From DATKJS01 sp964551995 (lineage in GTDB: Bacteria; Acidobacteriota; Aminicenantia; Aminicenantales; Saccharicenantaceae): DNA of 64,000 nucleotides. The position numbers were made by a program, and so were the translations under genes. Position 1 is the stretch's first letter. Every line of letters begins with the position of its first letter. Location: positions 62,001-126,000 of the forward strand of contig CAZKFD010000004.1 in the NCBI GenBank assembly GCA_964551995.1, in the 5' to 3' direction. Shown here piece by piece: positions 8,304 through 16,865 of this stretch. The notes beneath the pieces are model-generated. The model did no database searches and had not been told where the DNA came from. It worked only from the letters and a program-made list of their open reading frames with translations.

Positions 8304-9383
8304 TCAGCGGTGGAGAAAACATCTTTCGCAATCGATTTCTCCGGCCCTGCGGGTCACGATCATGGCCAGGCCCAGCTCGTCAGCCTTGGCGATGACCTCC
8401 TGGTCCTTGATCGAGCCCAGGGGGTAGATGACCGCCGTGATCCCGTTCCGAGCGGCGAGCTCCACGACGTCGGGAAAGGGCATGAAAGCTTCGGAGGCCA
8501 TCACGCAGCCCTCTGGCCCGTACCCCCGGCGTGCCAGGCGGATGGCGTCCGCGGCCGAATCGATCCGGCTCCTCTGTCCGGAGCCGATGCCGTGGGTCTT
8601 GTCGGACCTCCCGATGACGACGGCGTTGGAGCGCGTGAAGCAGGCCACCGTCCAGTTGAAGATCGCGGCCCAGACTTCTTCAAGGGCTGGTCTCCGCGAC
8701 GAAACGACCTCCACGGATTCCGGGGAAACGACCTTCGAGTCGAACCTCTTTTGAACGAGAAGCCCGCCGGCCACGCGCTTGATCTCGAACCCGTTGTCGA
8801 GGGACTCGGATTCGAGGGAGGCTCCCATCTTCACGACCCGGAGGACTTTCCGGCCGGCCAGGATCTCGAGGGCCTCGGGCGAGAAATCCGGGGCGTAGAC
8901 GACCTCGATATTTCTCGGGCTTTCGACGAGAAGACGGGCCAGCGGAACCGTGACGGCATAGTTGAAAACATCGACGCTGCCGAAGTTCGAGAGCGAATCG
9001 CATTTCCAGGCCCGCTCGAAGGTCTCAACCGCGTCGTCCCCGAGGGCGACCCCGCTCGGCATCTCATGCTTGATGAGGACACAGGCCTTGCGGCCCTTGA
9101 AGACCGCGGTGAGCTTCCGGGCCAGCCTCTGGCCGAGGTCCATGTCGCCGACGTTGATGTAGCTCAGGCCCTTGGTCCCTTCTTGGATGAGCTCGAGGCT
9201 GGCCATATTCGGACCGGACGCCGCGGACTCCCGGTAAAAAGCCGCGGGATATCCGGGATTCTCCCCGTAGCGCATCGGGAACTTTTTGACGAAATCGGAG
9301 CCCCAGAACGACAACCGCTCCGGGAGGTCCTCCTCGACCTTGGTGAGATATTGAGTCCGGGCGGTCCGTTCAGGCTTGTCCAT
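8304..9383 (-). CDS. Stand-alone AICAR transformylase (PurH C-terminal type)
   Basis: The 359 residues match the formyltransferase half of bifunctional PurH, without the N-terminal IMP cyclohydrolase half. Visible marks: 'FPMRYGENPG' near the N-terminus, the Lys-His pair in 'LIKHEMPSGVA', 'GIGSGQRSRIDSA', 'SEAFMPFPD' and 'PLGSIKDQEV'. It would convert AICAR to FAICAR with 10-formyl-THF. The usual 'KHANPCGVA' is changed to Met and Ser at two positions. I placed the start at ATG 9383, after the stop of the upstream gene; ATG 9401 is possible. The upstream neighbour encodes a PurO-type IMP cyclohydrolase, so the two genes together replace PurH. Confidence 0.86.
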   Translation of the reverse strand: MDKPERTARTQYLTKVEEDLPERLSFWGSDFVKKFPMRYGENPGYPAAFYRESAASGPNMASLELIQEGTKGLSYINVGDMDLGQRLARKLTAVFKGRKACVLIKHEMPSGVALGDDAVETFERAWKCDSLSNFGSVDVFNYAVTVPLARLLVESPRNIEVVYAPDFSPEALEILAGRKVLRVVKMGASLESESLDNGFEIKRVAGGLLVQKRFDSKVVSPESVEVVSSRRPALEEVWAAIFNWTVACFTRSNAVVIGRSDKTHGIGSGQRSRIDSAADAIRLARRGYGPEGCVMASEAFMPFPDVVELAARNGITAVIYPLGSIKDQEVIAKADELGLAMIVTRRAGEIDCERCFLHR

Positions 9384-9387
9384 GGTC

Positions 9388-10122
9388 TCAGGCCCTTTCA
9401 TGCCGGTTGACGATGGCATAGAGGAAATCGGCGGGCCGGGCGAGGGAGGCGAAGACGCAAGCAACGGCCACACGGAAGTCCCTCCCCGGCGCGCGCGGCT
9501 CGAGGGCCTCGTAGACGGATTCGGCCGTTTCTCCGGGGGTCCGGCCTTCGACGGGAAGCTCCCGCGGGTCCCCCGAAAAGCCCGGCAGGGGGTCCCGGTT
9601 CGGGCCCTCGTAGGTCGCGATCATCCGGGCCTCGCCGGGCCGGAGCGGAAATTCGAAAAAGTCGCGCATCGTCACTCCTCCCGGGCCCCTCCGGACGAGA
9701 CCCAGCCCGGCCCGGCCGTCGATGAGGCAGCCGCTGATGCGCGGCGTAAAGTTGGGGGCGTCGGGCTCGTAATCCCAGCTTTCGAGCGCTCCGGCCAGGA
9801 CCTGGACAGGCCCTCCGCCCTCCCGCAAGCGGGCCAATATGTCAGCCGTCTGTCGGCCGTTCGACGCGGCGATTCCACGGGCCTCGAAGAGCACAGCGGG
9901 ATAGACGAGCAGCTCCGCGTTTCCCGTATTCAGGACGTCCTCGTCGGTCGGCTCCACCCAGATGCCCGCGTCCCGGAAGACGAGCTTCCGTGCCAGGCTC
10001 GACGGTGACCGTCCTGTGATGGCGTAAATGATAACGGCGCGCTCTGCGCTTGACTCCCGCCCCAGGGCAAGCAGGCGCCCCGGGTATTCGAATGTCGCGA
10101 GAGCTCCCGTCGGCCGCGTCAT
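9388..10122 (-). CDS. purO: Archaeal-type IMP cyclohydrolase (PurO family)
   Basis: A 244-residue protein resembling the archaeal IMP cyclohydrolase family (PF07826). The N-terminal 'YPGRLLALGRES' and 'VIIYAITGRSPSSLAR' segments match the PurO signature, as do 'NTGNAELLVYPA' and 'NFTPRISG' further on. It would close the ring of FAICAR to give IMP, completing purine synthesis after the AICAR transformylase encoded just downstream, four bases away. It is the first gene of the long minus-strand run and has a good promoter (10145-10174). The family is best known from archaea but occurs in some bacteria. Recognition is from memory of the family, not from a search. Confidence 0.82.
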   Translation of the reverse strand: MTRPTGALATFEYPGRLLALGRESSAERAVIIYAITGRSPSSLARKLVFRDAGIWVEPTDEDVLNTGNAELLVYPAVLFEARGIAASNGRQTADILARLREGGGPVQVLAGALESWDYEPDAPNFTPRISGCLIDGRAGLGLVRRGPGGVTMRDFFEFPLRPGEARMIATYEGPNRDPLPGFSGDPRELPVEGRTPGETAESVYEALEPRAPGRDFRVAVACVFASLARPADFLYAIVNRHERA

Positions 10123-10144
10123 GAGCGGTGTCCTCGAAGCCCTA

Positions 10145-10174
10145 TTAGTAGCACATGGGACGCGGGCAAGTCAA
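10145..10174 (-). promoter_or_regulatory. Promoter for purO and the glycogen run
   Basis: On the minus strand a TTGACT box (10169-10174) and a TACTAA box (10145-10150) are separated by 18 bases. The purO ATG lies 22 bases past the -10 box, with a GAGGA ribosome site in the leader. It is divergent from the LOG-gene promoter. Confidence 0.55.
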
Positions 10175-10188
10175 AACGCCGGCCCGGC

Positions 10189-10217
10189 TTGTGACGCGGC
10201 CGCCGATTTGCTAAAAT
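10189..10217 (+). promoter_or_regulatory. Promoter for the LOG-family gene
   Basis: TTGTGA (10189-10194) and TAAAAT (10212-10217) are 17 bases apart. Transcription would start near 10224, which rules out start codons farther upstream and supports GTG 10256. Confidence 0.5.
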
Positions 10218-10255
10218 CGTCGGCGGTCCGTTGGCTTTCGCGGCCCGAGGACGGC

Positions 10256-10999
10256 GTGAGCAGAATCGAACGCCCCGAGGAATATTACCTGGATCCTGGG
10301 TTCCTGGAGTCGGCGGAGGGCCGCACCCTGCGCATCCTGAGCGAGTATCTCGGACCCTTCGCGACGCTCGACAGGGCAAAGGTCAACAGCACGATCCTTT
10401 TCCTCGGCTCGTCCAAGGCCAATCCGATGGACCCGGAGTCCATCCTCTACCGATATTACTGGGAAGCGGAGGAACTCGCCTACCTCCTGGCCCGGTGGGC
10501 CGTTTCCCTGAAAAAGCCCAAGGGCAAGGATTTCGTCATCTGCACGGGGGCGGGGCCGGGCATCATGGAGGCGGCCAACCGCGGCGCCTCCCGGGCGGGC
10601 GCCAAGACGATCGGCATGAACATCTCCCTCCCTCAGGTCCAGGAGGCCAACCCGCATGTCACGCCCGAGCTCGCCTTCACCTTCCATTATTTCTTCATGA
10701 GGAAGTTCTGGCTGGTCTTCAAGGCCCGGGCGGTCATCATCTTTCCGGGCGGCTTCGGGACCCTGGACGAGTTCTTCGAGATCCTGACCCTCCTCCAGAC
10801 GAGAAAGATCGCAAAAACCGAACTCTGCCTTGTTCTCTACGGAGAGGATTATTGGCGGAAGGTGGTCGATTTCGACCGGCTCGTCAAGCTGGGGAGCGTG
10901 GCTCCCGGAGACCTCCGTCTCTTCAAATTCTCGTCGTCCCCCCGGGAAGCTTTCGGCTACCTGAAGAAGAAGCTTGCCGGGTCGCTCAGGACGAGATGA
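10256..10999 (+). CDS. LOG family protein (TIGR00730-like, Rossmann fold)
   Basis: About 247 residues. The family fold is shown by 'TGAGPGIMEAANRGA' and the PGGFGTLDEFFE motif (the PGGxGTxxE signature), with 'FFMRKFW' between them. LOG proteins hydrolyse the ribose-phosphate bond of cytokinin-type or related nucleoside monophosphates; some relatives are nucleotide 5'-monophosphate nucleosidases such as PpnN. A longer open frame starts at 10028, but it runs antisense into purO and lies upstream of the promoter. I therefore take GTG 10256, which has GAGGA just upstream. The stop overlaps the ATG of the RlpA gene. Confidence 0.8.
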   Translation: MSRIERPEEYYLDPGFLESAEGRTLRILSEYLGPFATLDRAKVNSTILFLGSSKANPMDPESILYRYYWEAEELAYLLARWAVSLKKPKGKDFVICTGAGPGIMEAANRGASRAGAKTIGMNISLPQVQEANPHVTPELAFTFHYFFMRKFWLVFKARAVIIFPGGFGTLDEFFEILTLLQTRKIAKTELCLVLYGEDYWRKVVDFDRLVKLGSVAPGDLRLFKFSSSPREAFGYLKKKLAGSLRTR

Positions 11000-11634
11000 C
11001 GAAGGCCCTTCGCTCGTTTCCTTTCCTCCTCGTGCTGGGCGTTTCCTCGTGCGCCCCGCCGCCGAAGACCGTCCCTTCCGTGTTTCCGCCCGGGGGGGCC
11101 GAGGTCGGCCTCGCTTCGTGGTACGGGCCCGGCTTCCACGGGCGTCCGACCTCCAGTAGCGAGATCTACAACATGCACGACATGACGGCCGCCCACCCGA
11201 CGCTGCCGTTCGGGACCTGGGTCATGGTGACGAACCTCGAAAACGACCGGACCGCCGTCCTCCGCATCAACGACCGCGGCCCCTTCGTCAAGGGGCGGAT
11301 TATCGACCTCTCCCGAGCGGCCGCGAGCGTCCTGGGCATGATCGGGCCCGGCACCGCCCGCGTCCGCCTGGAAGTCCTGGCGGGCTATCATGAGTCGGCT
11401 TCGTCGCCGCCGCGCTTCTTGGCCCAGGTCGGGTCATTCTCCATCCAGGAGAATGCCTATGCCCTGAAGAGGCGGCTCGAGCCCCGTTATGAGAATGTCG
11501 TCGTCGAGACCTACCGGACGCCGAGCCGGGCCTATTACCGGGTCCGTATCATAGCCCGAAGCCGGGAGGCGGCCCTCCTCGCGGCCCGCCGCTTGGCCGG
11601 CGAAGGCCTGCCGGTCATCGTCCTGGAGGAATAA
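10996..11634 (+). CDS. rlpA: RlpA-like septal ring lipoprotein with SPOR domain
   Basis: A 212-residue predicted lipoprotein. A signal peptide ends in the lipobox 'GVSSC' (Cys19). Residues about 35-130 form a double-psi beta-barrel with the RlpA hallmarks 'ASWYGPGFHGRPTSS', 'LPFGTWVMVTN' and 'RINDRGPF'. The C-terminal 70 residues look like a SPOR peptidoglycan-binding domain ('FLAQVGSFSIQENA'). RlpA proteins are lytic transglycosylases acting on denuded glycan strands at the septum. The gene is coupled to the LOG gene by an ATGA overlap and is followed by a hairpin. Confidence 0.88.
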   Translation: MTKALRSFPFLLVLGVSSCAPPPKTVPSVFPPGGAEVGLASWYGPGFHGRPTSSSEIYNMHDMTAAHPTLPFGTWVMVTNLENDRTAVLRINDRGPFVKGRIIDLSRAAASVLGMIGPGTARVRLEVLAGYHESASSPPRFLAQVGSFSIQENAYALKRRLEPRYENVVVETYRTPSRAYYRVRIIARSREAALLAARRLAGEGLPVIVLEE

Positions 11635-11657
11635 GGCAGCGTCCCTGAGGCTGCTTT
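11634..11657 (+). terminator. Hairpin directly after rlpA
   Basis: A 7-bp stem (11634-11640 with 11650-11656, one G-U pair) encloses a 9-base loop and ends in a TTT run. It starts at the last base of the rlpA stop codon. The T-tract is short. Confidence 0.45.
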
Positions 11658-11880
11658 GCAAGCCGTCGTGAACGGCGTACTTTCCCCCTTCGGTGATTCC
11701 CGCCGAGCCGCCTACCAGGCCCGGAGCGGCCGCCGGCCGGCGAAGAAGCCAGCGGCCGCGCCGCGGCTTCCAGTCCGCCCGCGGCGAGGATCGACGAGGC
11801 GCCGAATCCGACTCCCTTCTTAATGACATCCCGTCGCGGATAATTCGGCCATTCGTCTCGTGCTCCTTTCCTGCCGGATG
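11650..11880 (-). pseudogene. Remnant of a Tat-signal protein gene (frameshifted and truncated)
   Basis: On the minus strand a GAAAGGAG ribosome site precedes ATG 11852. That frame closes after ten codons, but the +1 frame encodes a clear twin-arginine signal: 'YPRRDVIKKGVGFGASS' then 'ILAAGGLEAAARP', followed by low-complexity residues and no recognisable mature domain. The frame with the signal has no usable start codon after an in-frame TAG. The simplest reading is a decayed gene that lost one base near the start and nearly all of its body. The rest of 11635-11989 holds only the rlpA hairpin and the MFS promoter. Confidence 0.45.
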
Positions 11881-11936
11881 GTTCTGCCGGCTAAAAATAG
11901 CGGATGTTACGAAGGGACGCAACGAGGGCCTGTCGA

Positions 11937-11965
11937 TTGACATCCCCGGACGCGCCTCCTATGAT
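11937..11965 (+). promoter_or_regulatory. Strong promoter for the MFS transporter gene
   Basis: A perfect TTGACA (11937-11942) and TATGAT (11960-11965) are separated by 17 bases. The ATG at 11990 lies 24 bases downstream, which supports that start over a longer frame opening at 11693. Confidence 0.65.
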
Positions 11966-11989
11966 AAGAATCTTTATGATCATGATGAG

Positions 11990-13162
11990 ATGACAAACCG
12001 GATCCTCGTTTCCGCCTCCGTCTTTCACGCGCTCAACGACGCGACGACCGTCGTCGTCCCCATGGTCTTCCCTCTACTTTACGGACAGAGCCGGCTCATC
12101 ACGAGCTATTCCCAGATCGGATGGTTGTCCAACGCGGGCCTCTTCGCGACGCTGGTTGCCCAGTTCCTGATCGTCAAGATCTCTGTCCATGTCGAATACA
12201 AATCCCTCATGCTCCTGAGCATGCTGGGGATCTGCCTGTCACTCGCCTGCGTTCCGCTTGCCTCGTCGTTTCTGTCCCTGCTCCTCTTTTTCGTGTTCAT
12301 GCGGGCCGTCACGGGCTTCTATCACCCGGTGATGATCGCCTGGATCGCCCGATCGCAGCCCGTCCGCTCTTTGGACCAGGCCATGGGTGTCCAGTCGGGC
12401 TCCGGGAATATGGGCGTGCTCCTGGCCTTTCTCTCGGTGGGCTACCTGGCCCAAAAATGGAACTGGAAGACGCCGCTTGCAGCCTGGTCGGTCTTCGGGC
12501 TCGTCCTGGGTTCCCTCGGCGTAATGGCCATCCGGAGCGTCTCTTCAAAGACGGACGCCAGACCATCGCTACACGTCTCCTCTTGGCTACGCATCCTGTC
12601 CCAGGTCCGGACTCTCATCCCCGGTTTCGTCTTCGGCGGCTTCGGCTGGACCGTGGTCGTTTTTTACGCCCCCTCCTTGCTCAACCATCAGTTCGACGTC
12701 CCCATGGGCCGGACGGGTCTCTATCTGTCTCTGTGGATCGCGCTGGGGACGGTCTCAGGGTACGCCTACGGCTTCCTGAGCCGCTGTCTGGGGCGGCGGG
12801 TCGTGTTCCTGATGAGCATCGGCATGGGGGCTTTGAGCCTGACGGCCATGGGCCTCGCTCCGGGCCGGACCATGGCCGTGGCGGGACTGCTGGCTTTCGG
12901 CATCTTTCTTTTGATTACCTATCCCTCGCTCCACACGCTGGTGGGAAGCAGCGTCCCGCACGGAGACAAGACCCAGGCGTTCAGCTGGGTGGCGAACGTC
13001 CAGATGGTGGCCGGGGCCGCGGTGGCCCTGGCGGCCGGGTTCCTCTCGGACCGCTTCGGGATCCGCGCCCCCTTCGTACTTTCCGCGGCGCTGGCGGGCG
13101 CCTGTTTCCTATTTTATGTGTTTGCCCGGTTTCCCGAACCCGGGGCGGCGGAATCCCTCTGA
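11990..13162 (+). CDS. MFS transporter (FSR-like)
   Basis: About 390 residues with roughly twelve hydrophobic segments. The N-terminal 'VFHALNDATTVVVPMVFPLL' and the overall layout resemble the fosmidomycin-resistance-like branch of the major facilitator superfamily, in which a His-x2-Asn-Asp element opens helix 1. The substrate cannot be read from sequence. The open frame extends to 11693, but that part is polar, lies upstream of the promoter and covers a decayed gene on the other strand. It is convergent with the GH63-like gene. Confidence 0.75.
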   Translation: MTNRILVSASVFHALNDATTVVVPMVFPLLYGQSRLITSYSQIGWLSNAGLFATLVAQFLIVKISVHVEYKSLMLLSMLGICLSLACVPLASSFLSLLLFFVFMRAVTGFYHPVMIAWIARSQPVRSLDQAMGVQSGSGNMGVLLAFLSVGYLAQKWNWKTPLAAWSVFGLVLGSLGVMAIRSVSSKTDARPSLHVSSWLRILSQVRTLIPGFVFGGFGWTVVVFYAPSLLNHQFDVPMGRTGLYLSLWIALGTVSGYAYGFLSRCLGRRVVFLMSIGMGALSLTAMGLAPGRTMAVAGLLAFGIFLLITYPSLHTLVGSSVPHGDKTQAFSWVANVQMVAGAAVALAAGFLSDRFGIRAPFVLSAALAGACFLFYVFARFPEPGAAESL

Positions 13163-13184
13163 GCAGCGCTCTCCCTGCGGCCGC

Positions 13185-13224
13185 GTGAGGCTCCCCCGCC
13201 CGGGCCGAAGGGCCTCTCACTTTT
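13185..13224. terminator. Hairpin between convergent MFS and GH63-like genes
   Basis: GTGAGGC (13185-13191) can pair with GCCTCTCAC (13212-13220) with a two-base bulge, followed by TTTT on the plus strand. It overlaps the stop codon of the minus-strand gene. It would mainly serve the plus-strand transporter gene. Confidence 0.35.
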
Positions 13225-15577
13225 CGAGGTTTTCGAGAAGTTGAACGAGGACGGTATGGTCTCCTTCGGGGACCCCGAACCGCGGGGAATCGCCCTTGAA
13301 GATGTCGACCTCTCGGCCGTCGACGAGGACCTGGTACTTCCCCTTGGTCAGAAGGTGCAGCCGGATCGTGCGCTTCCTCAGGGTCTTGATCTCAAAGGAG
13401 ACCTGGGATTCGTTGTACAGGAAATGGCGGAATACGGCCCCTCCGTCCGCCCACACCAGCTCCTCCTCCTCTTCCCGGAGGGCCGTCGCCGAGTTGGAGA
13501 CCTTGACCTCGTACTGGCGGCCCTGGATGGACGCACGGGACAGCGTTCCTCCGGTTTCGGGCTTGAGCACGCCAAAACGGAAGCCTTCCCAGGGAGTGAA
13601 GTCCAGGTATTCCTCGATGGCGGTCAGGGCGAAGAGCGGCCCCCAGCTCTGATAGCGCTGCCCCCCCGCCTCCCCGGTCAGCGAATCGAAGTTCTCTGGA
13701 CAGAGGCCGAAATTCGTCCATGTCCGGAGGAACATCTCCGAGCTTTTCTTCGCGAACTCCGAGGCGACGGCGTCGAATCCATAGGCTTTGAGGCCCTGAT
13801 AGATCAAATAGTTCGTCGGAGGCCAGATGGTCCCCCGCCAGTATTGCTGGTTCTCCGGCCGGAATGCCGGGTCGTCCCGCGAGATCGAGGGGACGACATA
13901 GTCCCCCCAGAATTGCTTGGGGTCGAGGAGATGCTCGAGCATGCGCTGCGCCTTTGCGATGTCGGGGATGCGGGCGATCAGGGGGAAGAAGCCGGAGGCA
14001 GCCTTGTGGATGGAAAATCGGCCGTCCCAATAACGGTCGAAGTAGAAGCCTTCCTTCTCGTTCCAGAGCTGGCTATTGACGAGGGCCTTCATCCTTTCGT
14101 ATTCGGCCAGGTACTCATCCGAATCATGGTTCAAACCCAGTATGGAGGCGATCTGGGACAGGCACCACGAGTCCAGCGCGTAAAGGGAGTTGAGGTCGAC
14201 ACAGCCCATCATCAATGTTCCGGCCTCTTCGCTGAAGGGAGCGTCGTCCCAATTGGGCAGATCGTCCTGGCCGGATTCCCAGGCGGCCCGGATCTTCCCC
14301 GGCGCATTCTTTTCCCAGGATGGGGCCTCCTTGGCAACGAGGTCGCTGTCCGATCCCCACTCGAGCAGGCCGTCGCCGTTCCCGTCGCGGCGGATGAAAC
14401 CGTCCGGCTTGCGCGCCGTCCAGAAGCTGTGCCAGGCCCGGAGATGCGGATAGGCGAAGCGGAGGAGATCCATACCCCCGAGCTTTTGGAAGAGCTTGAG
14501 GACGACGTACGCTCCGACAGGAGGTTCGGAGCGGTCCGGCGTTCCCCCGAAGCGGCCGCGCCAGTTGGGGATGTTCCCGTTTGGGTACTGAGTTTCAAGG
14601 ACCGCCTGGACCGCGTCGATGGCCAGTTTTGAACCCTCGACGGAAAGCTCCAAGCTGTTGAGAAAGGAGTCCCATTCGAAAATTGTCCAGTCGTCCTGGC
14701 CCCCGCCGGGCTTGGGGAACACCCACCCCCGTCCCGCCGGAGTGTACAGCCGGTCTTTTCCGGCCTGATAGAGGACCATCCAGTGAATGTTGTTGGTGAG
14801 AGCTTCGGCTGCGCCCTCGTGAAGGCCGCGGACCCTGACCCTCTTCTGCTCATACACGCGGCCCTCTTCGTCGATGATGTCGTCGATGGCGCTTTCGTTC
14901 TTGTAGCGGTAGATCCGGGTGGCGACCGTCCGGCTGTCTTCGCCGGCTCCGGCCACAAAGAAGATGTCCCGACCTTCGGAGGACGAAAACGTCGTCGCCA
15001 GGCGCCCCGCGGCGGCGGGAGCGGGTCGTCCCGGCCGGCTCGTCCAGAAGAGGTAATGTTCTGTCCGGGACCTGCCGCCGGTCCCCTGCACCTGGCCGTC
15101 GGGCAGCTGCCGGTATTCGCCGGAGAAATCCCACGGGAAGTAATGCTCGATCGTTAGTTGGATGTTGTTCGGGCAGAGGATCCGGCCGACGACGGTCGTC
15201 TCATCGCGGCGGGACCATTCGAGCGTCAGGACCTGCTTTTTGGGGGGCGGCTTGAGCAGGATCGGAGTGTCTCCCCCCTTCTTGAACGGAAGGCCGAGGT
15301 CGAACCGGACGCGGGCGTACTGCCCGTCGGGAGACTGGGGCCCGACTTCCGACACGAGGTAGAAGAAATCGCTCCCCTCGGCCGTCTGTCCCCCTTTTTC
15401 GACTTTGAGGACGAAGGCAAAGGCCGCGTCCCTGTTGAGAACGATGACGATCCCCGGCCAGGAAGGTCCGTGAAGGGCCCCGATATAAACGCCCTTCCAG
15501 GGATAAAAAATCTCCGCCCGCTGACACGGAGCGAGCATCAGGAGGAAGAGGAGAGCCAGAGCGCTTCTTTTTTTCAT
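13217..15577 (-). CDS. Secreted GH63-like (MGH1-type) glycoside hydrolase
   Basis: A 786-residue protein with an N-terminal signal segment (basic start, then an Ala/Leu-rich stretch to about residue 20). An N-terminal beta-sandwich is followed by an (alpha/alpha)6-type catalytic domain. Signatures include 'FEWDSFLNSLELS', 'YPNGNIPNWRG', 'YWRGTIWPPTNYLIYQGL' and 'PENFDSLTGE', matching GH63 and related mannosylglycerate-hydrolase-like enzymes. The Asp in FEWDSF and the Glu in PENF are the likely catalytic residues by analogy with YgjK. It probably removes glucose or mannose units from glycans outside the cytoplasm. I chose ATG 15577 (21 residues shorter than the longest frame) because the signal peptide starts there. 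Confidence 0.75.
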   Translation of the reverse strand: MKKRSALALLFLLMLAPCQRAEIFYPWKGVYIGALHGPSWPGIVIVLNRDAAFAFVLKVEKGGQTAEGSDFFYLVSEVGPQSPDGQYARVRFDLGLPFKKGGDTPILLKPPPKKQVLTLEWSRRDETTVVGRILCPNNIQLTIEHYFPWDFSGEYRQLPDGQVQGTGGRSRTEHYLFWTSRPGRPAPAAAGRLATTFSSSEGRDIFFVAGAGEDSRTVATRIYRYKNESAIDDIIDEEGRVYEQKRVRVRGLHEGAAEALTNNIHWMVLYQAGKDRLYTPAGRGWVFPKPGGGQDDWTIFEWDSFLNSLELSVEGSKLAIDAVQAVLETQYPNGNIPNWRGRFGGTPDRSEPPVGAYVVLKLFQKLGGMDLLRFAYPHLRAWHSFWTARKPDGFIRRDGNGDGLLEWGSDSDLVAKEAPSWEKNAPGKIRAAWESGQDDLPNWDDAPFSEEAGTLMMGCVDLNSLYALDSWCLSQIASILGLNHDSDEYLAEYERMKALVNSQLWNEKEGFYFDRYWDGRFSIHKAASGFFPLIARIPDIAKAQRMLEHLLDPKQFWGDYVVPSISRDDPAFRPENQQYWRGTIWPPTNYLIYQGLKAYGFDAVASEFAKKSSEMFLRTWTNFGLCPENFDSLTGEAGGQRYQSWGPLFALTAIEEYLDFTPWEGFRFGVLKPETGGTLSRASIQGRQYEVKVSNSATALREEEEELVWADGGAVFRHFLYNESQVSFEIKTLRKRTIRLHLLTKGKYQVLVDGREVDIFKGDSPRFGVPEGDHTVLVQLLENLEK

Positions 15578-15611
15578 CGCCGGAGGTTCGGTCCTTTCAG
15601 GCTCCCCGTTT

Positions 15612-15640
15612 AATGTATGGGAAAGCGGAGGCGAAATCAA
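15612..15640 (-). promoter_or_regulatory. Promoter for the GH63-like gene
   Basis: Minus-strand TTGATT (15635-15640) and TACATT (15612-15617) are 17 bases apart. The leader of about 28 bases contains AAAGGA before ATG 15577. Confidence 0.5.
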
Positions 15641-15734
15641 GCGCCGCAGCCACGGTCCCGGGCGGAAAGAATCGGGATGAATTTATTCCCCGGCTGTGAT
15701 AAATTAGAGTTCCACGGCGCGCCTGGAGAAGACC

Positions 15735-16865
15735 ATGGATTACAGACTCTATTTCCGCTCCCGGCAGGGAGAGATGATCCACCTACTCAAACAGGTCACG
15801 GCTCTGGAATCGCCCACCGACGACAAGAAAGCCGTCGACGCCTGCACGGCCTTTCTCGCCAAGGAGTTCAAGAGAATCGGGGGCAAGGTCACGACCCTGC
15901 CGCAGAAAGACATCGGTGACCTGACCGTCGTCGAATACGCCCCCGGCCGGGCCAAGGACGCCGATGACGAGGTGCTCGTCCTGACCCACGTCGATACCGT
16001 GTGGCCCGTGGGGAAGATCGCGAAGATGCCGTTTTATGTTTCGGGCGACAAGCTCTATGGCCCCGGGGTCCTCGACATGAAGGCCGGCCTCGTCATGCTC
16101 GTGTTCGCCCTGGCCACCCTGCGCAACCTGAACCTCAAGCCTCGGAAAAGGATCAACGTGTTCATCAATAGCGCCGAGGAGACTGGCTATCCGACGGCGA
16201 ACGAGGCGATCCGCCGGATGGCCAAGAAAGCCTCTCATGTCCTTTGCTTGGAGCCGGCGCTCCCGGGCGGAGCCCTCAAGCTCGAGCGCAAGGGGCGTCT
16301 CGTCGTCCGGTTGGACGCCCGGGGCCGAGCCGCCCACGGAGGGACCCCGGAAAAAGGTGTCAACGCGATCGAGGAGCTGGCGGCGCAGCTCCAGCACGTG
16401 AAAAGGCTGAGGACTGGGGAAACGACGATCAACATCGGCCTTGTCGGCGGCGGAGAGAAGGTCAATATCGTTGCCGACCACGCCTGGGCGGTCTTGGATA
16501 TCCGGTTCTGGAAAGTCAGGGACCGGGAGAAGATCCTGAGCGCGCTCAAGAACCTGAAGCCCGTCCTCCGCTCGTCGCGGCTGAAGTGCTCGGTCGAGAG
16601 CATGACGCCGCCGATGGAAAAGACGAAGGCCTCGCTGCGCCTCTTCGAGGAGGCCAGGGAGATCGCCGCGTCCCTAGGCCTTTCCCTAAAAGGGGGCAAG
16701 TCGGGCGGCGGCTCCGACGCCTCGATCGCCGCCGGGCTGGGCATCCCGGCCCTAGACGGCCTTGGCCCTGACGGAGATGGGTTGCATGCAGAGAACGAGC
16801 ATCTGCTCATCTCCTCCTTCGTCGAACGGACGGCCCTTCTGACCCGGTTGCTGGCGGGCCTGTGA
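15735..16865 (+). CDS. M20 family metallopeptidase (carboxypeptidase G2-like)
   Basis: A 376-residue cytoplasmic protein without a signal peptide. The dinuclear zinc site is complete: His-x-Asp in 'LTHVDTVWP' (about 87-89), the bridging Asp in 'GPGVLDMKAG', the Glu pair in 'SAEETGY', a following Glu in 'CLEPAL', and the final His in 'HAENEHL'. The dimerisation domain lies at about 180-290. The 'DMKAG' and 'GGSDAS' elements place it with glutamate carboxypeptidases that release C-terminal residues from peptides or folates. A GGAG site sits seven bases before the ATG. The exact substrate is unknown. Confidence 0.85.
   Translation: MDYRLYFRSRQGEMIHLLKQVTALESPTDDKKAVDACTAFLAKEFKRIGGKVTTLPQKDIGDLTVVEYAPGRAKDADDEVLVLTHVDTVWPVGKIAKMPFYVSGDKLYGPGVLDMKAGLVMLVFALATLRNLNLKPRKRINVFINSAEETGYPTANEAIRRMAKKASHVLCLEPALPGGALKLERKGRLVVRLDARGRAAHGGTPEKGVNAIEELAAQLQHVKRLRTGETTINIGLVGGGEKVNIVADHAWAVLDIRFWKVRDREKILSALKNLKPVLRSSRLKCSVESMTPPMEKTKASLRLFEEAREIAASLGLSLKGGKSGGGSDASIAAGLGIPALDGLGPDGDGLHAENEHLLISSFVERTALLTRLLAGL

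Noticed and set aside
5810..8395. 861-codon plus-strand open frame opposite the GH57 and phosphoesterase genes
   Set aside because: It spans several real minus-strand genes and their junctions, which a real gene would not do; no motifs.
264..10122. A biosynthetic or defence island containing the LigD-type phosphoesterase and kinase
   Set aside because: The neighbours are ordinary glycogen and purine genes; no nuclease, toxin or effector was found.
12121..13188. 355-codon Arg/Pro-rich frame overlapping the MFS gene
   Set aside because: Composition is typical of a +1 shadow; the MFS frame has clear membrane helices and a promoter.
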